A stretch of DNA of 64,000 nucleotides from 20CM-2-55-15 sp964633285. GTDB taxonomy: Bacteria; Acidobacteriota; Terriglobia; 20CM-2-55-15. The notes beneath the pieces are model-generated. The model was not told where the DNA came from and ran no database searches. It saw only the letters and a list, made by a program, of their open reading frames with translations. Below, piece after piece: positions 22,810 to 31,434 of the stretch; position 1 is the stretch's first letter; every line of letters begins with the position of its first letter. The stretch lies in contig CAZWGA010000011.1 in the NCBI GenBank assembly GCA_964633285.1, forward strand, positions 1-64,000, read 5' to 3'. The translations under genes and the position numbers were made by a program.

Positions 22810-24249
22810 TCACCGCAGCGCGGCGGCGATGGTCCAATCAAGAACGCGCGTGGGCAGCAGGCCCAGGTAGAGCGTTCCGATTCCAGCGACTGCGAGCGCA
22901 ATTTTCAAGCTGCCGCACATTCTCAGGTCTGAAAAGTCTTCACGCGGGTCTTTCATGTACATCTGAACGATGACGTAAAGGTAGTAGTAGAACGAGACCA
23001 CCGTCGTCATAACGCCGATAACGGCGAGCCAAACCAAACCTGACTCCACGGCTGCGCGAAAAATGAAAAATTTTCCCGCAAAACCTGCCGTTCCCGGGAT
23101 GCCGGCCAGGGAAAGCAGGAACAGCGAAAGCACTGCCGCCAGGCCGGGCCGTTTGGCGCCGAGTCCGGCATAGTCGGTAACGTTAACCATCTTGTCTTCC
23201 GAGCGGCTCAGGATGGTCACAACCGCAAAGGCGCCGAGATTCATCAGACTGTAGCCCAGAAGATAAAACAGGGCGGCCGACACTCCTTTTTGGGATGCCG
23301 ATGCAAACGCCACGGCAACGTATCCGGCATGAGCAATGGAGGAATACGCGAGCATCCTTTTGATGTTGGGCTGCACCACCGCGATCACGTTGCCGAGCAG
23401 CATCGTCAGGGCCGCGACAAGCCAGATTGCCGACGTCCAGCGGTTTTCGATTGCAGGAAACGCGGTCATGAAGATCCGGAACAGCACTGCAAACCCTGCA
23501 GCCTTCGGTCCCACCGACATGAAACCTGTGACCGGAGTAGGCGCCCCTTCGTAAACGTCGGGTGTCCACACATGAAATGGCGCGACCGCAACCTTGAAGC
23601 AGAGCGCGATAAGCATCAACGCGGCGGACAAATAAACCAGCGTTACAGGAGTGTTTGAAGACTGAAGCGCCGCGGCAATCGCGGCGAGGTTGGTGCTTCC
23701 GGTCGCGCCGAATATCAGCGCAATGCCGTATAGAAAAAATGCGGAAGAAAACGAACCCAGAAGGAAATATTTCAAGGCCGATTCATTCGACTTCAAATCC
23801 GTTCTGCGGAATCCCGCCATCACGTAGGTTGCAATGGAGAGAATTTCCAGACCCAGGAAAATCATGACAAGTTCATTCGATCCCGACATCATCAGCATTC
23901 CCGCCGTTGCGAACAACAGGAGCGAGTAAAACTCCGGATGATTCATGTTTTCGCGTCGAAGAAAGTCGATGGACGTAAGAATCGTGATTGCGGCAATCAG
24001 CAGGAAAACGAAGTTCAGGAAGATGGCGTAGTCATCGACGATCCAGAGACTCGAGTACCACTGGCCCCGGTTGTCGGCCATCGAAAACAGCGCCAGCATG
24101 GCGACGATGGTTCCGGTGAATGCCAGCCATCCAAGCGCGGACTTTCTTTTGGGGCTTACGAACGGTTCCGCCACCATGACGGCAATTCCGTAAACGGCAA
24201 GCACAATCGCCGGCATGATCGCCTGAATATTGATTGAGGCGAGGTTCAC
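22810..24249 (-). CDS. nuoN: NADH-quinone oxidoreductase subunit N (set 2)
   Basis: An antiporter-like subunit of 479 residues. The channel glutamate is in IFLGLEILSIATYVMAG and the lysine in CFKVAVAPFHVWTPDVYEGAPTPV; SSIAHAGYVAVAF follows. The start is GTG 24249, overlapping the nuoM stop by four bases. It is the last gene of the second set and clearly diverged from nuoN set 1, so not a recent duplication. Confidence 0.94.
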   Translation of the reverse strand: MNLASINIQAIMPAIVLAVYGIAVMVAEPFVSPKRKSALGWLAFTGTIVAMLALFSMADNRGQWYSSLWIVDDYAIFLNFVFLLIAAITILTSIDFLRRENMNHPEFYSLLLFATAGMLMMSGSNELVMIFLGLEILSIATYVMAGFRRTDLKSNESALKYFLLGSFSSAFFLYGIALIFGATGSTNLAAIAAALQSSNTPVTLVYLSAALMLIALCFKVAVAPFHVWTPDVYEGAPTPVTGFMSVGPKAAGFAVLFRIFMTAFPAIENRWTSAIWLVAALTMLLGNVIAVVQPNIKRMLAYSSIAHAGYVAVAFASASQKGVSAALFYLLGYSLMNLGAFAVVTILSRSEDKMVNVTDYAGLGAKRPGLAAVLSLFLLSLAGIPGTAGFAGKFFIFRAAVESGLVWLAVIGVMTTVVSFYYYLYVIVQMYMKDPREDFSDLRMCGSLKIALAVAGIGTLYLGLLPTRVLDWTIAAALR

Positions 24250-25775
24250 GGCGCGCGCCTCGCGAATTCCAGTTGACCGGTGTGGGTCTGGTTCATCAAT
24301 TTCATCACGGAAGCGTCCATGGGCCGCAGGAAGTGATTGGAATAAACACCCATCCAGATGATCATGATCAGCAGCGGAATGAGCATGACCGCTTCGCGTC
24401 CAGCAAGATCCGGAAGTGATGCATTCTTTTCATTTTTGATCTCGCCCCAAACAACACGCTGATACATCCACAGCATGTAAACCGCCGAAAGGATCACGCC
24501 CACGGCCGCTACCGTGGCGCGGGCCCGGTTCGCGCCGAATGTTCCCAGCAGCACGAGGAACTCACCGACAAATCCATTCAATCCCGGCAGGCCTATCGAT
24601 GAAAGCGTTACGACCAGGAAGACTGCGGCGTAAACAGGCATGCGATTCGCGAGCCCGCCGAACTCATCGATCAGGCGCGTGTGACGGCGGTCGTAGATGA
24701 CACCGACCAGCATGAAGAGCGCTCCCGTCGAGATCCCGTGATTCAACATTTGATAGATGGCGCCTTCCATTCCCTGCACAGTGAAGCTGAAGATACCGAG
24801 CACCACGAATCCGAGGTGGCTGACCGAGGAATAGGCAACCAGCTTTTTCATGTCGGGCTGCACCATGGCGACCAGCGATCCATAGATGATGCCGACCACG
24901 GCAAACATGGAAATGATCGGCGCGAACAGATGGCTCATTTGCGGGAATAACGGCAGGCTGAAACGCACCAGTCCATACGTGCCCATTTTCAGAAGGACGC
25001 CGGCCAGCAAGACAGAACCCGCCGTCGGCGCTTCCACATCCGCATCCGGCAGCCACGTGTGAAATGGGAAGAGCGGCACTTTGATTGCAAATGCAAGGAA
25101 GAATGCCAGGAACAGCAATCGCTCCGTAGACGGCGCCAGCATCATGCGTCCCGAAGCAAGTGCGGATTGAATCTCCGGATAGCTGAATGTGTAGGTCCCG
25201 GTCGCATCGCCGTGAATAAAGTAGAGCGCGATGATTGCAACGAGCATCAGCACCGAACCGGCCATGGTATACAGCACGAATTTCATCGCTGCATAAATGC
25301 GCCGTTCGCCGCCCCAGACGCCGATCAGGAAATACATCGGCACCAGCATGACTTCCCAGAAGACATAGAAGAGGAAGAGATCCAGCGAAGAAAAGACACC
25401 GATCATTCCTGTTTCGAGCAGCAGCATGAACAGAAAGTATTCCTTCACGCGTTCATGAATCGACCATGACGCAAGGATCGCAAGCGGACTCAGTAGCGTT
25501 GTCAGCAGGATTAGAAAAAGGCTGATGCCGTCAACGCCCATGGAGTAGTCCACTCCGAGCGAAGGGATCCATGGAATCCGGATGCCGAACTGGAAGTCGG
25601 GACGGGTGGAATCGAAATGCGCGATCAGATGAAGCGAGAAAATGAACGTCAGGATGGTTACGATCAGGGCGAACGCGCGGATCGAACGCGCATGCTCGCG
25701 ATTATAGAAAAGGATGACCAGCGCGCCCAGAGCGGGCATGAATGTGATGATCGTCAGGATATTGGAGCTGATCAT
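24246..25775 (-). CDS. nuoM: NADH-quinone oxidoreductase subunit M (set 2)
   Basis: A 509-residue antiporter-like subunit with FYVFWEVMLVPMYFLIGVWGG, FAIKVPLFPFHTWLPDADVEAPTAG and SVSHLGFVVLGIF. All expected channel residues (Glu in FWEV, Lys in AIKV) are kept. It lacks the long C-terminal tail of the set 1 protein. It is seven bases downstream of nuoL set 2. Confidence 0.95.
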   Translation of the reverse strand: MISSNILTIITFMPALGALVILFYNREHARSIRAFALIVTILTFIFSLHLIAHFDSTRPDFQFGIRIPWIPSLGVDYSMGVDGISLFLILLTTLLSPLAILASWSIHERVKEYFLFMLLLETGMIGVFSSLDLFLFYVFWEVMLVPMYFLIGVWGGERRIYAAMKFVLYTMAGSVLMLVAIIALYFIHGDATGTYTFSYPEIQSALASGRMMLAPSTERLLFLAFFLAFAIKVPLFPFHTWLPDADVEAPTAGSVLLAGVLLKMGTYGLVRFSLPLFPQMSHLFAPIISMFAVVGIIYGSLVAMVQPDMKKLVAYSSVSHLGFVVLGIFSFTVQGMEGAIYQMLNHGISTGALFMLVGVIYDRRHTRLIDEFGGLANRMPVYAAVFLVVTLSSIGLPGLNGFVGEFLVLLGTFGANRARATVAAVGVILSAVYMLWMYQRVVWGEIKNEKNASLPDLAGREAVMLIPLLIMIIWMGVYSNHFLRPMDASVMKLMNQTHTGQLEFARRAP

Positions 25776-25782
25776 ATTCCGC

Positions 25783-27705
25783 TCACCTCAGGAACCACAC
25801 GAGAATGCCTACTCCGCCCAGCAGAATCCAGCCTGCATAAGTCCGCACATAACCCGACTGCATTCGGCGGAAAATGCCGGCGCTGCCGCGAACGACTTCA
25901 CCGATGCCGTTGACCGCGCCATCGATCAGCACCGCATCGACAAACCTCCACAGGAAATCACGCGACATGCGCACGATCGGGATAACGATGAACTTGTCAT
26001 ACTCTTCGTCGACGTAGTACTTGTTCAGCATGATCGAATACATCGCATGCGCCTTCGCGGCGAGCTTTTCGGGAAGGTCCTTCTTTACGGCGTAGAAAAC
26101 AATGGCGAGCGCCATTCCGGTCAATGCCGTTGCGATTGAAGCGAACATCAACAGCAATTCCAGTCCGCTCGTTCCGGCCGATTCACTTTCAACCTCATGA
26201 GCTGCGGGTGTGAGAAATTGCTGGACATAGTCGCTGCCGCCGAGCGCATGCGGCCATCCCAGAAAACCTGCCGTGATGGAAAGAACGGCAAGGATGATCA
26301 GCGGCACCAGCATCGACCATGGCGATTCATGAACATGATGAACGTCGTGCTCCGTGTATCGTGGTGATCCGTAAAAAGTCAGGATCAGCAACCGGAACAT
26401 GTAAAAGGACGTGAATCCTGCCGCGACGATTCCCACGGCCCAGAGGATCTTTCCATAAGGCGCACTATTCCATGCGGCCCACAACACGGCGTCCTTGCTG
26501 AAAAATCCTGCGAGCGGGGGAATTCCCGCAATGGCTACAGTTCCGACGAGAAACGTTCGGTAGGTCCACGGCATGTGGTTACGGAGGCCGCCCATCTTTC
26601 GAATGTCCTGAATGCCGCTCATGCCGTGAATCACACTGCCGGCGCCCAGGAACAGCAAGGCCTTGAAGAATGCGTGTGTCATCAGATGAAAAACACCGGC
26701 CGCGAAAACTCCGGCGCCGCAGCCAAGGAACATATAGCCAAGCTGGCTCACCGTCGAATAGGCGAGGACCTTCTTGATATCCGTTTGAACGAGGCCGATG
26801 GATGCGGCAAAGATTGCAGTAAAGGCTCCCACAACGGCGACGACAAACAACGCCCCCGGCGCCCGGTTATAGAGGGCCCCGGACCTCGCCACCATGTAGA
26901 CTCCTGCGGTGACCATCGTTGCCGCGTGGATCAGCGCGCTTACCGGCGTCGGGCCTTCCATCGCATCGGGCAGCCATACATAAAGAGGGAATTGCGCGGA
27001 CTTGCCCGCCGCACCGAGAAATAACAGAAGACCGATCGTGGTCAATGTTCCAACCGTACCCAGCGGCTCCACCGGGAACGCGCCGCCCGCGCTTTCCAGG
27101 CGCGCAAATATTCCAGTGAAATCGATGCGATCGAACGTCCAGTAGATCATCATGATCGCGAGCACAAATCCGAAATCACCGACGCGGTTGACGATGAATG
27201 CCTTCTTGCCGGCATCGGCGGCAGATTTTCTGGTAAACCAGAATCCGATGAGCAGATAAGAGCAAAGCCCCACGCCCTCCCATCCCACAAACATCAGCAG
27301 ATAGTTGTTGGCGAGAACGAGCGTGAGCATGAAGAAGACGAACAGGTTCAGGTACGAGAAGTACCGGTAGAAACTTTCTTCATGGCTCATGTATCCGATC
27401 GAGTAAACATGGATGAGAAAACCGACGCCGGTCACGATGAGGATCATCAGGCCCGACAGATGATCCAGCATCAGGCCGAATTGCGCCTGGAAACGTCCGG
27501 CCTGAATCCAGGTGAAGTAATCGTGCAGGATCGGTGTATTCGACTGCATCATCGCAAAGAACTGCTGCAGCGATATCAGAAAGGACATCCCGACCGTACC
27601 CGCTCCAATCGATCCGATCAGGCCTTTGGGCAGGCGTTTCCCCAGGATGCCGTTGATGCCGGCGCCCACCAGGGGCAGAACAGGTATAAGCCAAAGTAAA
27701 TCCAT
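25783..27705 (-). CDS. nuoL: NADH-quinone oxidoreductase subunit L (set 2)
   Basis: A 640-residue antiporter-like subunit. GWEGVGLCSYLLIGFWF and LGAAGKSAQFPLYVWLPDAMEGP in pieces carry the channel Glu and Lys. STVSQLGYMFLGCGAG and HAFFKALLFLGAGS are family motifs. It is about 50 residues shorter than the set 1 NuoL, the difference lying in loops near the N-terminus and in the C-terminal lateral helix region. The ATG is at 27705. Confidence 0.95.
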   Translation of the reverse strand: MDLLWLIPVLPLVGAGINGILGKRLPKGLIGSIGAGTVGMSFLISLQQFFAMMQSNTPILHDYFTWIQAGRFQAQFGLMLDHLSGLMILIVTGVGFLIHVYSIGYMSHEESFYRYFSYLNLFVFFMLTLVLANNYLLMFVGWEGVGLCSYLLIGFWFTRKSAADAGKKAFIVNRVGDFGFVLAIMMIYWTFDRIDFTGIFARLESAGGAFPVEPLGTVGTLTTIGLLLFLGAAGKSAQFPLYVWLPDAMEGPTPVSALIHAATMVTAGVYMVARSGALYNRAPGALFVVAVVGAFTAIFAASIGLVQTDIKKVLAYSTVSQLGYMFLGCGAGVFAAGVFHLMTHAFFKALLFLGAGSVIHGMSGIQDIRKMGGLRNHMPWTYRTFLVGTVAIAGIPPLAGFFSKDAVLWAAWNSAPYGKILWAVGIVAAGFTSFYMFRLLILTFYGSPRYTEHDVHHVHESPWSMLVPLIILAVLSITAGFLGWPHALGGSDYVQQFLTPAAHEVESESAGTSGLELLLMFASIATALTGMALAIVFYAVKKDLPEKLAAKAHAMYSIMLNKYYVDEEYDKFIVIPIVRMSRDFLWRFVDAVLIDGAVNGIGEVVRGSAGIFRRMQSGYVRTYAGWILLGGVGILVWFLR

Positions 27706-27723
27706 AGTGACTTTGGAATTCCC

Positions 27724-28026
27724 TCACCACTTCAACAAATTGCTTCGATCCACATTCAGCGACTCCCGATTCCGGAACATCGCGATAACCAGCGCCAGAC
27801 CCACTGCAGCTTCGGCCGCGGCGACAACCAGCACGAAGAAAACAAAAATCTGTCCGCTGATTTGTCCATGCTGGCTGGAGAACGCGACAAACGTAAGGTT
27901 CACCGCATTCAGCATGATTTCGACAGACAGGAGCAGGGCAATGATGTTCCGCTTCACAAAGAAACCCAGCATGCCGATAAGGAACAGTACCGCGCTGAGG
28001 ATGAGATACCAGCCGACGGGAATCAT
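27724..28026 (-). CDS. nuoK: NADH-quinone oxidoreductase subunit K (set 2)
   Basis: A 100-residue, three-helix subunit. The helix glutamates are in LLSVEIMLNAVNLTF and VAAAEAAVGLALV. It begins with an ATGA overlap with the nuoJ stop. Its C-terminus (VDRSNLLKW) resembles that of the set 1 protein. Confidence 0.94.
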   Translation of the reverse strand: MIPVGWYLILSAVLFLIGMLGFFVKRNIIALLLSVEIMLNAVNLTFVAFSSQHGQISGQIFVFFVLVVAAAEAAVGLALVIAMFRNRESLNVDRSNLLKW

Positions 28027-28514
28027 AAATCTTTCTTCGCGAAGACAACCGCGCCTACGAGAGCAATCAGAATCAGGAGCGAGGTTGCTTCAAATGGAAG
28101 CATGTAGTCCGTGAACAGGCTGTGACCGATCGCCTGCGGGCTCCCAACGATTCTCGGCTGCAGATTTGTTCCCATTTGCAGATTCATTAAAGTCGAGACG
28201 ATCAGGAACAGGAAAAACAGTCCCAGCGGAATCCCGAGAAATTTCAGCCATCGCAACCGGTCGGCTCCGTCTTCGTCTTCCGGCAAATTCAAAAGCATGA
28301 TCACGAATATGAACAAAACCATGATCGCGCCCGCATACACGATCACCTGAATTACCGCAATGAAATCGGCGCGCAGCAGAATAAACAGGACCGACATCGC
28401 CGTGAGCATGAGAATCAGCGACAGCGCGCTGTACAGAACGTGCTTCTGTACAAGGACGTTGATCGCCGCTCCAACGGCCACAGCCGCAAAAAAGAAAAAC
28501 AGCACCTGGATCAT
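28023..28514 (-). CDS. nuoJ: NADH-quinone oxidoreductase subunit J (set 2)
   Basis: A membrane subunit of 163 residues starting at ATG 28514, which overlaps the nuoH stop (ATGA). The pi-bulge helix reads IQVIVYAGAIMVLFIFVIMLL. The open frame extends 54 codons upstream inside nuoH, but that part is charged and not NuoJ-like. Confidence 0.92.
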   Translation of the reverse strand: MIQVLFFFFAAVAVGAAINVLVQKHVLYSALSLILMLTAMSVLFILLRADFIAVIQVIVYAGAIMVLFIFVIMLLNLPEDEDGADRLRWLKFLGIPLGLFFLFLIVSTLMNLQMGTNLQPRIVGSPQAIGHSLFTDYMLPFEATSLLILIALVGAVVFAKKDL

Positions 28515-29524
28515 GAGATCGCCACAACGAAGCTGGTCACAAGAATGTTCGCCAGCGAAAGCGGAAGCAAAACCTTCCAACCGAATTTCATGAGCTGATC
28601 GTATCGAAACCTCGGAATCGTCGAGCGGAGCATGACGTAAAAGAAAACAAAGAACGCGATTTTGAGCGTGAACCATCCGATCGGCAGAACCATTTGAAGC
28701 AGGGGAGGGCCGAACATGGGACCGCTCCAGCCTCCCAGAAACAGGATCGTTGCCAGCGCCGATACGGCAATCAGGTTGGCATATTCAGCCATCATGAACA
28801 TGAGGAACTTCATCGAGCTGTATTCGGTATGCCATCCGGCAACCAGTTCCTGCTCGGATTCCGCCAGATCGAACGGCAGGCGATTCGTTTCCGCCACACC
28901 GCTCACTACGTACACAACGAATGCAACGGGCTGTAGAAAAATATTCCATCGCGGGATGAATCCAAGCCAGGTGCTTTGCTGCGAGAGGACCAGTTCGCGC
29001 AGGCTCAGAGTGTTGGCAATCATCAGAACGCCGACGACCGACAGCGTGATGCTCAATTCATAGCTGATCATTTGCGCCGAGGACCGCATGGCTCCCATCA
29101 GCGGATACTTGGAGTTGGAAGCCCATCCTCCGAGCGCGATTCCATAAACTCCGAGTGATGTCACGGCAAAGACAAACAGCAGGCCGACGTTCAGATCGGT
29201 CACCTGAAGGTTCGGTCCGAACGGGACAACGGCGAAGGACAGAAAAGCGGGAATCAACGAAACCAGCGGCGCCAGGATGTACAGAAAAGCGTTCGCTTTC
29301 GCCGGAATGACTTCTTCTTTGTACAGGAACTTCAAGAGGTCCGCGAAAGGCTGCAGCAGACCAAACGGTCCGACGCGCGTGGGGCCGGGCCGCATTTGAA
29401 CCCGCGCCATGACTTTTCGTTCAACCCAGCTCAGCAGGCCGACGACATTCATGACGGCGCCGAAGATCACGACGATCTTGATGAGCACAAGAATGAAGTC
29501 CCAGCTTGTGAGGTATTCGATCAT
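28511..29524 (-). CDS. nuoH: NADH-quinone oxidoreductase subunit H (set 2)
   Basis: A 337-residue membrane subunit. The first-loop motif is the more canonical form VERKVMARVQMRPGPTRVGP. The acidic loop reads ETNRLPFDLAESEQELVAGWHTEY in pieces. It is preceded by nuoE with a 1-base overlap instead of the usual nuoD or nuoG, so the membrane arm is placed beside a peripheral subunit of a different module. Confidence 0.95.
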   Translation of the reverse strand: MIEYLTSWDFILVLIKIVVIFGAVMNVVGLLSWVERKVMARVQMRPGPTRVGPFGLLQPFADLLKFLYKEEVIPAKANAFLYILAPLVSLIPAFLSFAVVPFGPNLQVTDLNVGLLFVFAVTSLGVYGIALGGWASNSKYPLMGAMRSSAQMISYELSITLSVVGVLMIANTLSLRELVLSQQSTWLGFIPRWNIFLQPVAFVVYVVSGVAETNRLPFDLAESEQELVAGWHTEYSSMKFLMFMMAEYANLIAVSALATILFLGGWSGPMFGPPLLQMVLPIGWFTLKIAFFVFFYVMLRSTIPRFRYDQLMKFGWKVLLPLSLANILVTSFVVAIS

Positions 29525-29997
29525 CAGCCGCGCTTTCGAAGGTCGTCGAGGATTTCTTCCGTTTTCCTGACGTCCAGGTTTTCGTAGAACTCACCGTTGA
29601 TTTGCATGACCGGCGCAGTCGTGCAGGATCCGAGGCATTCGAACTCAATAGCCGAAAAAAGGCCATCGGGAGTGATCTCGCCAAAACCCACGCCCAGCTT
29701 GCGTTTCACGCAGGCTTCGATATCGTCGGATCCGCGCAGCAGGCACGCCAGATTGGTGCAGACCATGATGTGATATCTACCGGCGGGTTTGCGCCGCAGG
29801 AGCGTGTAGAACGACAGGATCGAATCCACTTCGGAAGCATTCAGGTCAAGATACTTCCCAACATAGTCGATGGTTTCGTTCTTGATGTACCCGTCTTCCT
29901 TTTGAGCCAGAAGCAGCATCGGAATCAGCGCCGATCGCTTCCTCGGATATATGGAAGCGAGGTGCTTGAATTTGTCCTCCGTCTCTCTAGAAAACAT
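29524..29997 (-). CDS. nuoE: NADH-quinone oxidoreductase subunit E
   Basis: The thioredoxin-fold 24 kDa subunit with a 2Fe-2S cluster. Its ligands are Cys80 and Cys85 (VCTNLAC) and Cys121 and Cys125 (ECLGSC), the standard CX4C and CX3C pairs. The N-terminal helical bundle (YPRKRSALIPMLLLAQ) is normal and the length of 157 is typical. NuoE acts with NuoF, which is not in the window. It is the only member of the NADH-oxidising module here and starts directly after the nuoA stop. Confidence 0.95.
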   Translation of the reverse strand: MFSRETEDKFKHLASIYPRKRSALIPMLLLAQKEDGYIKNETIDYVGKYLDLNASEVDSILSFYTLLRRKPAGRYHIMVCTNLACLLRGSDDIEACVKRKLGVGFGEITPDGLFSAIEFECLGSCTTAPVMQINGEFYENLDVRKTEEILDDLRKRG

Positions 29998-30357
29998 CTA
30001 TCGTTCCCACTCGAGGGCGCCTTTTTTCCAGGCATAGATGTATCCCGCCAGGATGGCCAGAATGAAAAGCAACATTTCGAAGAATCCGAACAGTTTCAGG
30101 TCGCGGTATACAACCGCCCAGGGGAAAAGAAAAACCGCTTCAATATCGAAGAGAAGAAACAGCATCGCCACCAGATAAAACTTCACCGAGAAACGTTCGC
30201 GTGCGGTGCCGGTCGGCTGCATGCCGCATTCGTAGGGTGCAAGTTTTGTGGGATTCGGTTTCTTGACGCCCAGGATATATGAACCGAGCAGCGTAACGAC
30301 GCCAAATCCGGCAACGAGTATGAAGAAGACCAGTATCGGCGCCCAACTTTCGAGCAT
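29998..30357 (-). CDS. nuoA: NADH-quinone oxidoreductase subunit A (set 2)
   Basis: A 119-residue, three-helix subunit and first gene of the second set. The loop motif APYECGMQP has the conserved cysteine at residue 44, and helix 2 reads LLFDIEAVFLFPWAVVYR. A GGAGG ribosome-binding site lies six bases before the ATG, and a strong promoter lies 44-73 bases upstream. Confidence 0.95.
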   Translation of the reverse strand: MLESWAPILVFFILVAGFGVVTLLGSYILGVKKPNPTKLAPYECGMQPTGTARERFSVKFYLVAMLFLLFDIEAVFLFPWAVVYRDLKLFGFFEMLLFILAILAGYIYAWKKGALEWER

Positions 30358-30400
30358 GAAGATCCTCCGCGACGAACGCCATCAACTACACAAAAGGATG

Positions 30401-30430
30401 ACTATAGTAAGCCGTCCGACGCACTGTCAA
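30401..30430 (-). promoter_or_regulatory. Strong promoter for nuo set 2
   Basis: On the minus strand a perfect TTGACA (30430-30425) is followed after 18 bases by TATAGT (30406-30401), a five of six match. The predicted start lies near 30394, leaving a leader of about 37 bases with the nuoA ribosome-binding site. The box pair lies back to back with the start of the thiamine gene on the other strand. Confidence 0.65.
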
Positions 30431-30432
30431 TG

Positions 30433-30441
30433 TGCTAACAT
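30433..30441 (+). promoter_or_regulatory. Extended -10 for thiSG, leaderless geometry
   Basis: TGCTAACAT is an extended -10 form (TGn plus TAACAT) ending nine bases before the ATG at 30451. The predicted transcript would begin within 0-3 bases of the start codon, and there is no Shine-Dalgarno sequence. No thiamine riboswitch fits in the 93-base gap. Confidence 0.4.
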
Positions 30442-30450
30442 CGTGCGCTT

Positions 30451-31434
30451 ATGAAAATCGAAATTCGATTGAATGGTGAGACTCATGAAATACCGGAGGC
30501 GCTCAGCATTGCAAAGCTACTCGAGCATTTCGATTTGCCTAAAGACCGCGTTGCAGTCGAGCGAAATCGGTCGATCGTTCCCAAACCTCAATGGGAGAGC
30601 GTTGCTGTCGCGCAAGGCGACGAGCTTGAAGTCGTCCACTTTGTCGGCGGCGGGTCCGGCAACGATGATCCGTTCGTTATTGCCGGCCGGACTTTCAAAT
30701 CCCGCCTGATTGTTGGAACCGGGAAATACCCCAGTAATCAAGTCATGGCGGAAGCTCATCGCCGTTCCGGGACAGACATGGTTACCGTTGCCGTGCGGCG
30801 CATCGATTTGAAGGCGCCGAAAGGCCAGTCCCTTCTCGATTTCATCGATCGCGAAAAGATCATGATCCTGCCGAACACCGCGGCCTGTTACAACGTTGAG
30901 GATGCTGTTCGCACGGCAAGACTCGGACGCGAAGCGGGCCTTTCGAACTGGGTCAAGCTGGAAGTCATCGGCGATGAGGCGACGCTTTTTCCCGACACGG
31001 CAGCTCTCATCGAAGCCACGCGTATCCTCGTCAAGGAAGGTTTCATCGTTTTGCCTTATACGAACGACGACCTCGTTGTTGCACGCCGCCTGATCGATGC
31101 CGGCGCGGCGGCAATCATGCCGCTCGGCGCGCCGATTGGTTCCGGAATGGGAATTCAAAATGTCGCGGGTATACGAATCCTCCGCGAGAAGATTATCGAA
31201 GTTCCTCTCATCGTCGATGCGGGAGTTGGAACCGCATCCGACGCGACGCTCGCAATGGAGCTTGGAGCAGACGGCGTCCTCATGAACTCGGCAATCGCCG
31301 GCGCGAAAGATCCGGGAGTCATGGCGGAAGCTATGAATTATGCGGTCAGGGCCGGAAGGCTTGCCTGCAAAGCGGGCAGGATTCAACGCAAGCTCTACGC
31401 GACGGCTTCCTCACCCCTCGAAGGAAAAATCTAG
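30451..31434 (+). CDS. thiG: ThiS-ThiG fusion, sulfur carrier plus thiazole synthase
   Basis: Residues 1-69 are a ThiS-like ubiquitin fold (IRLNGETHEIPEALSIAKLLEH, ending HFVGGGSG). Residues 72-327 are a complete ThiG TIM barrel, with the Schiff-base lysine at K169 in WVKLEVIGD, plus MPLGAPIGSGMGI and VDAGVGTASDA. ThiG makes the thiazole phosphate of thiamine using sulfur from the ThiS C-terminal thiocarboxylate. Here the Gly-Gly end is buried at residues 66-68 inside one chain, so it must be cleaved or work in an altered way. No other thi gene is nearby. The stop codon shares CTAG with the stop of the convergent transporter. Confidence 0.93.
   Translation: MKIEIRLNGETHEIPEALSIAKLLEHFDLPKDRVAVERNRSIVPKPQWESVAVAQGDELEVVHFVGGGSGNDDPFVIAGRTFKSRLIVGTGKYPSNQVMAEAHRRSGTDMVTVAVRRIDLKAPKGQSLLDFIDREKIMILPNTAACYNVEDAVRTARLGREAGLSNWVKLEVIGDEATLFPDTAALIEATRILVKEGFIVLPYTNDDLVVARRLIDAGAAAIMPLGAPIGSGMGIQNVAGIRILREKIIEVPLIVDAGVGTASDATLAMELGADGVLMNSAIAGAKDPGVMAEAMNYAVRAGRLACKAGRIQRKLYATASSPLEGKI

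Noticed and set aside
30358..30450. Thiamine riboswitch before thiSG
   Set aside because: The gap is only 93 bases, contains a divergent promoter, and lacks the CTGAGA and ACCTGA elements.
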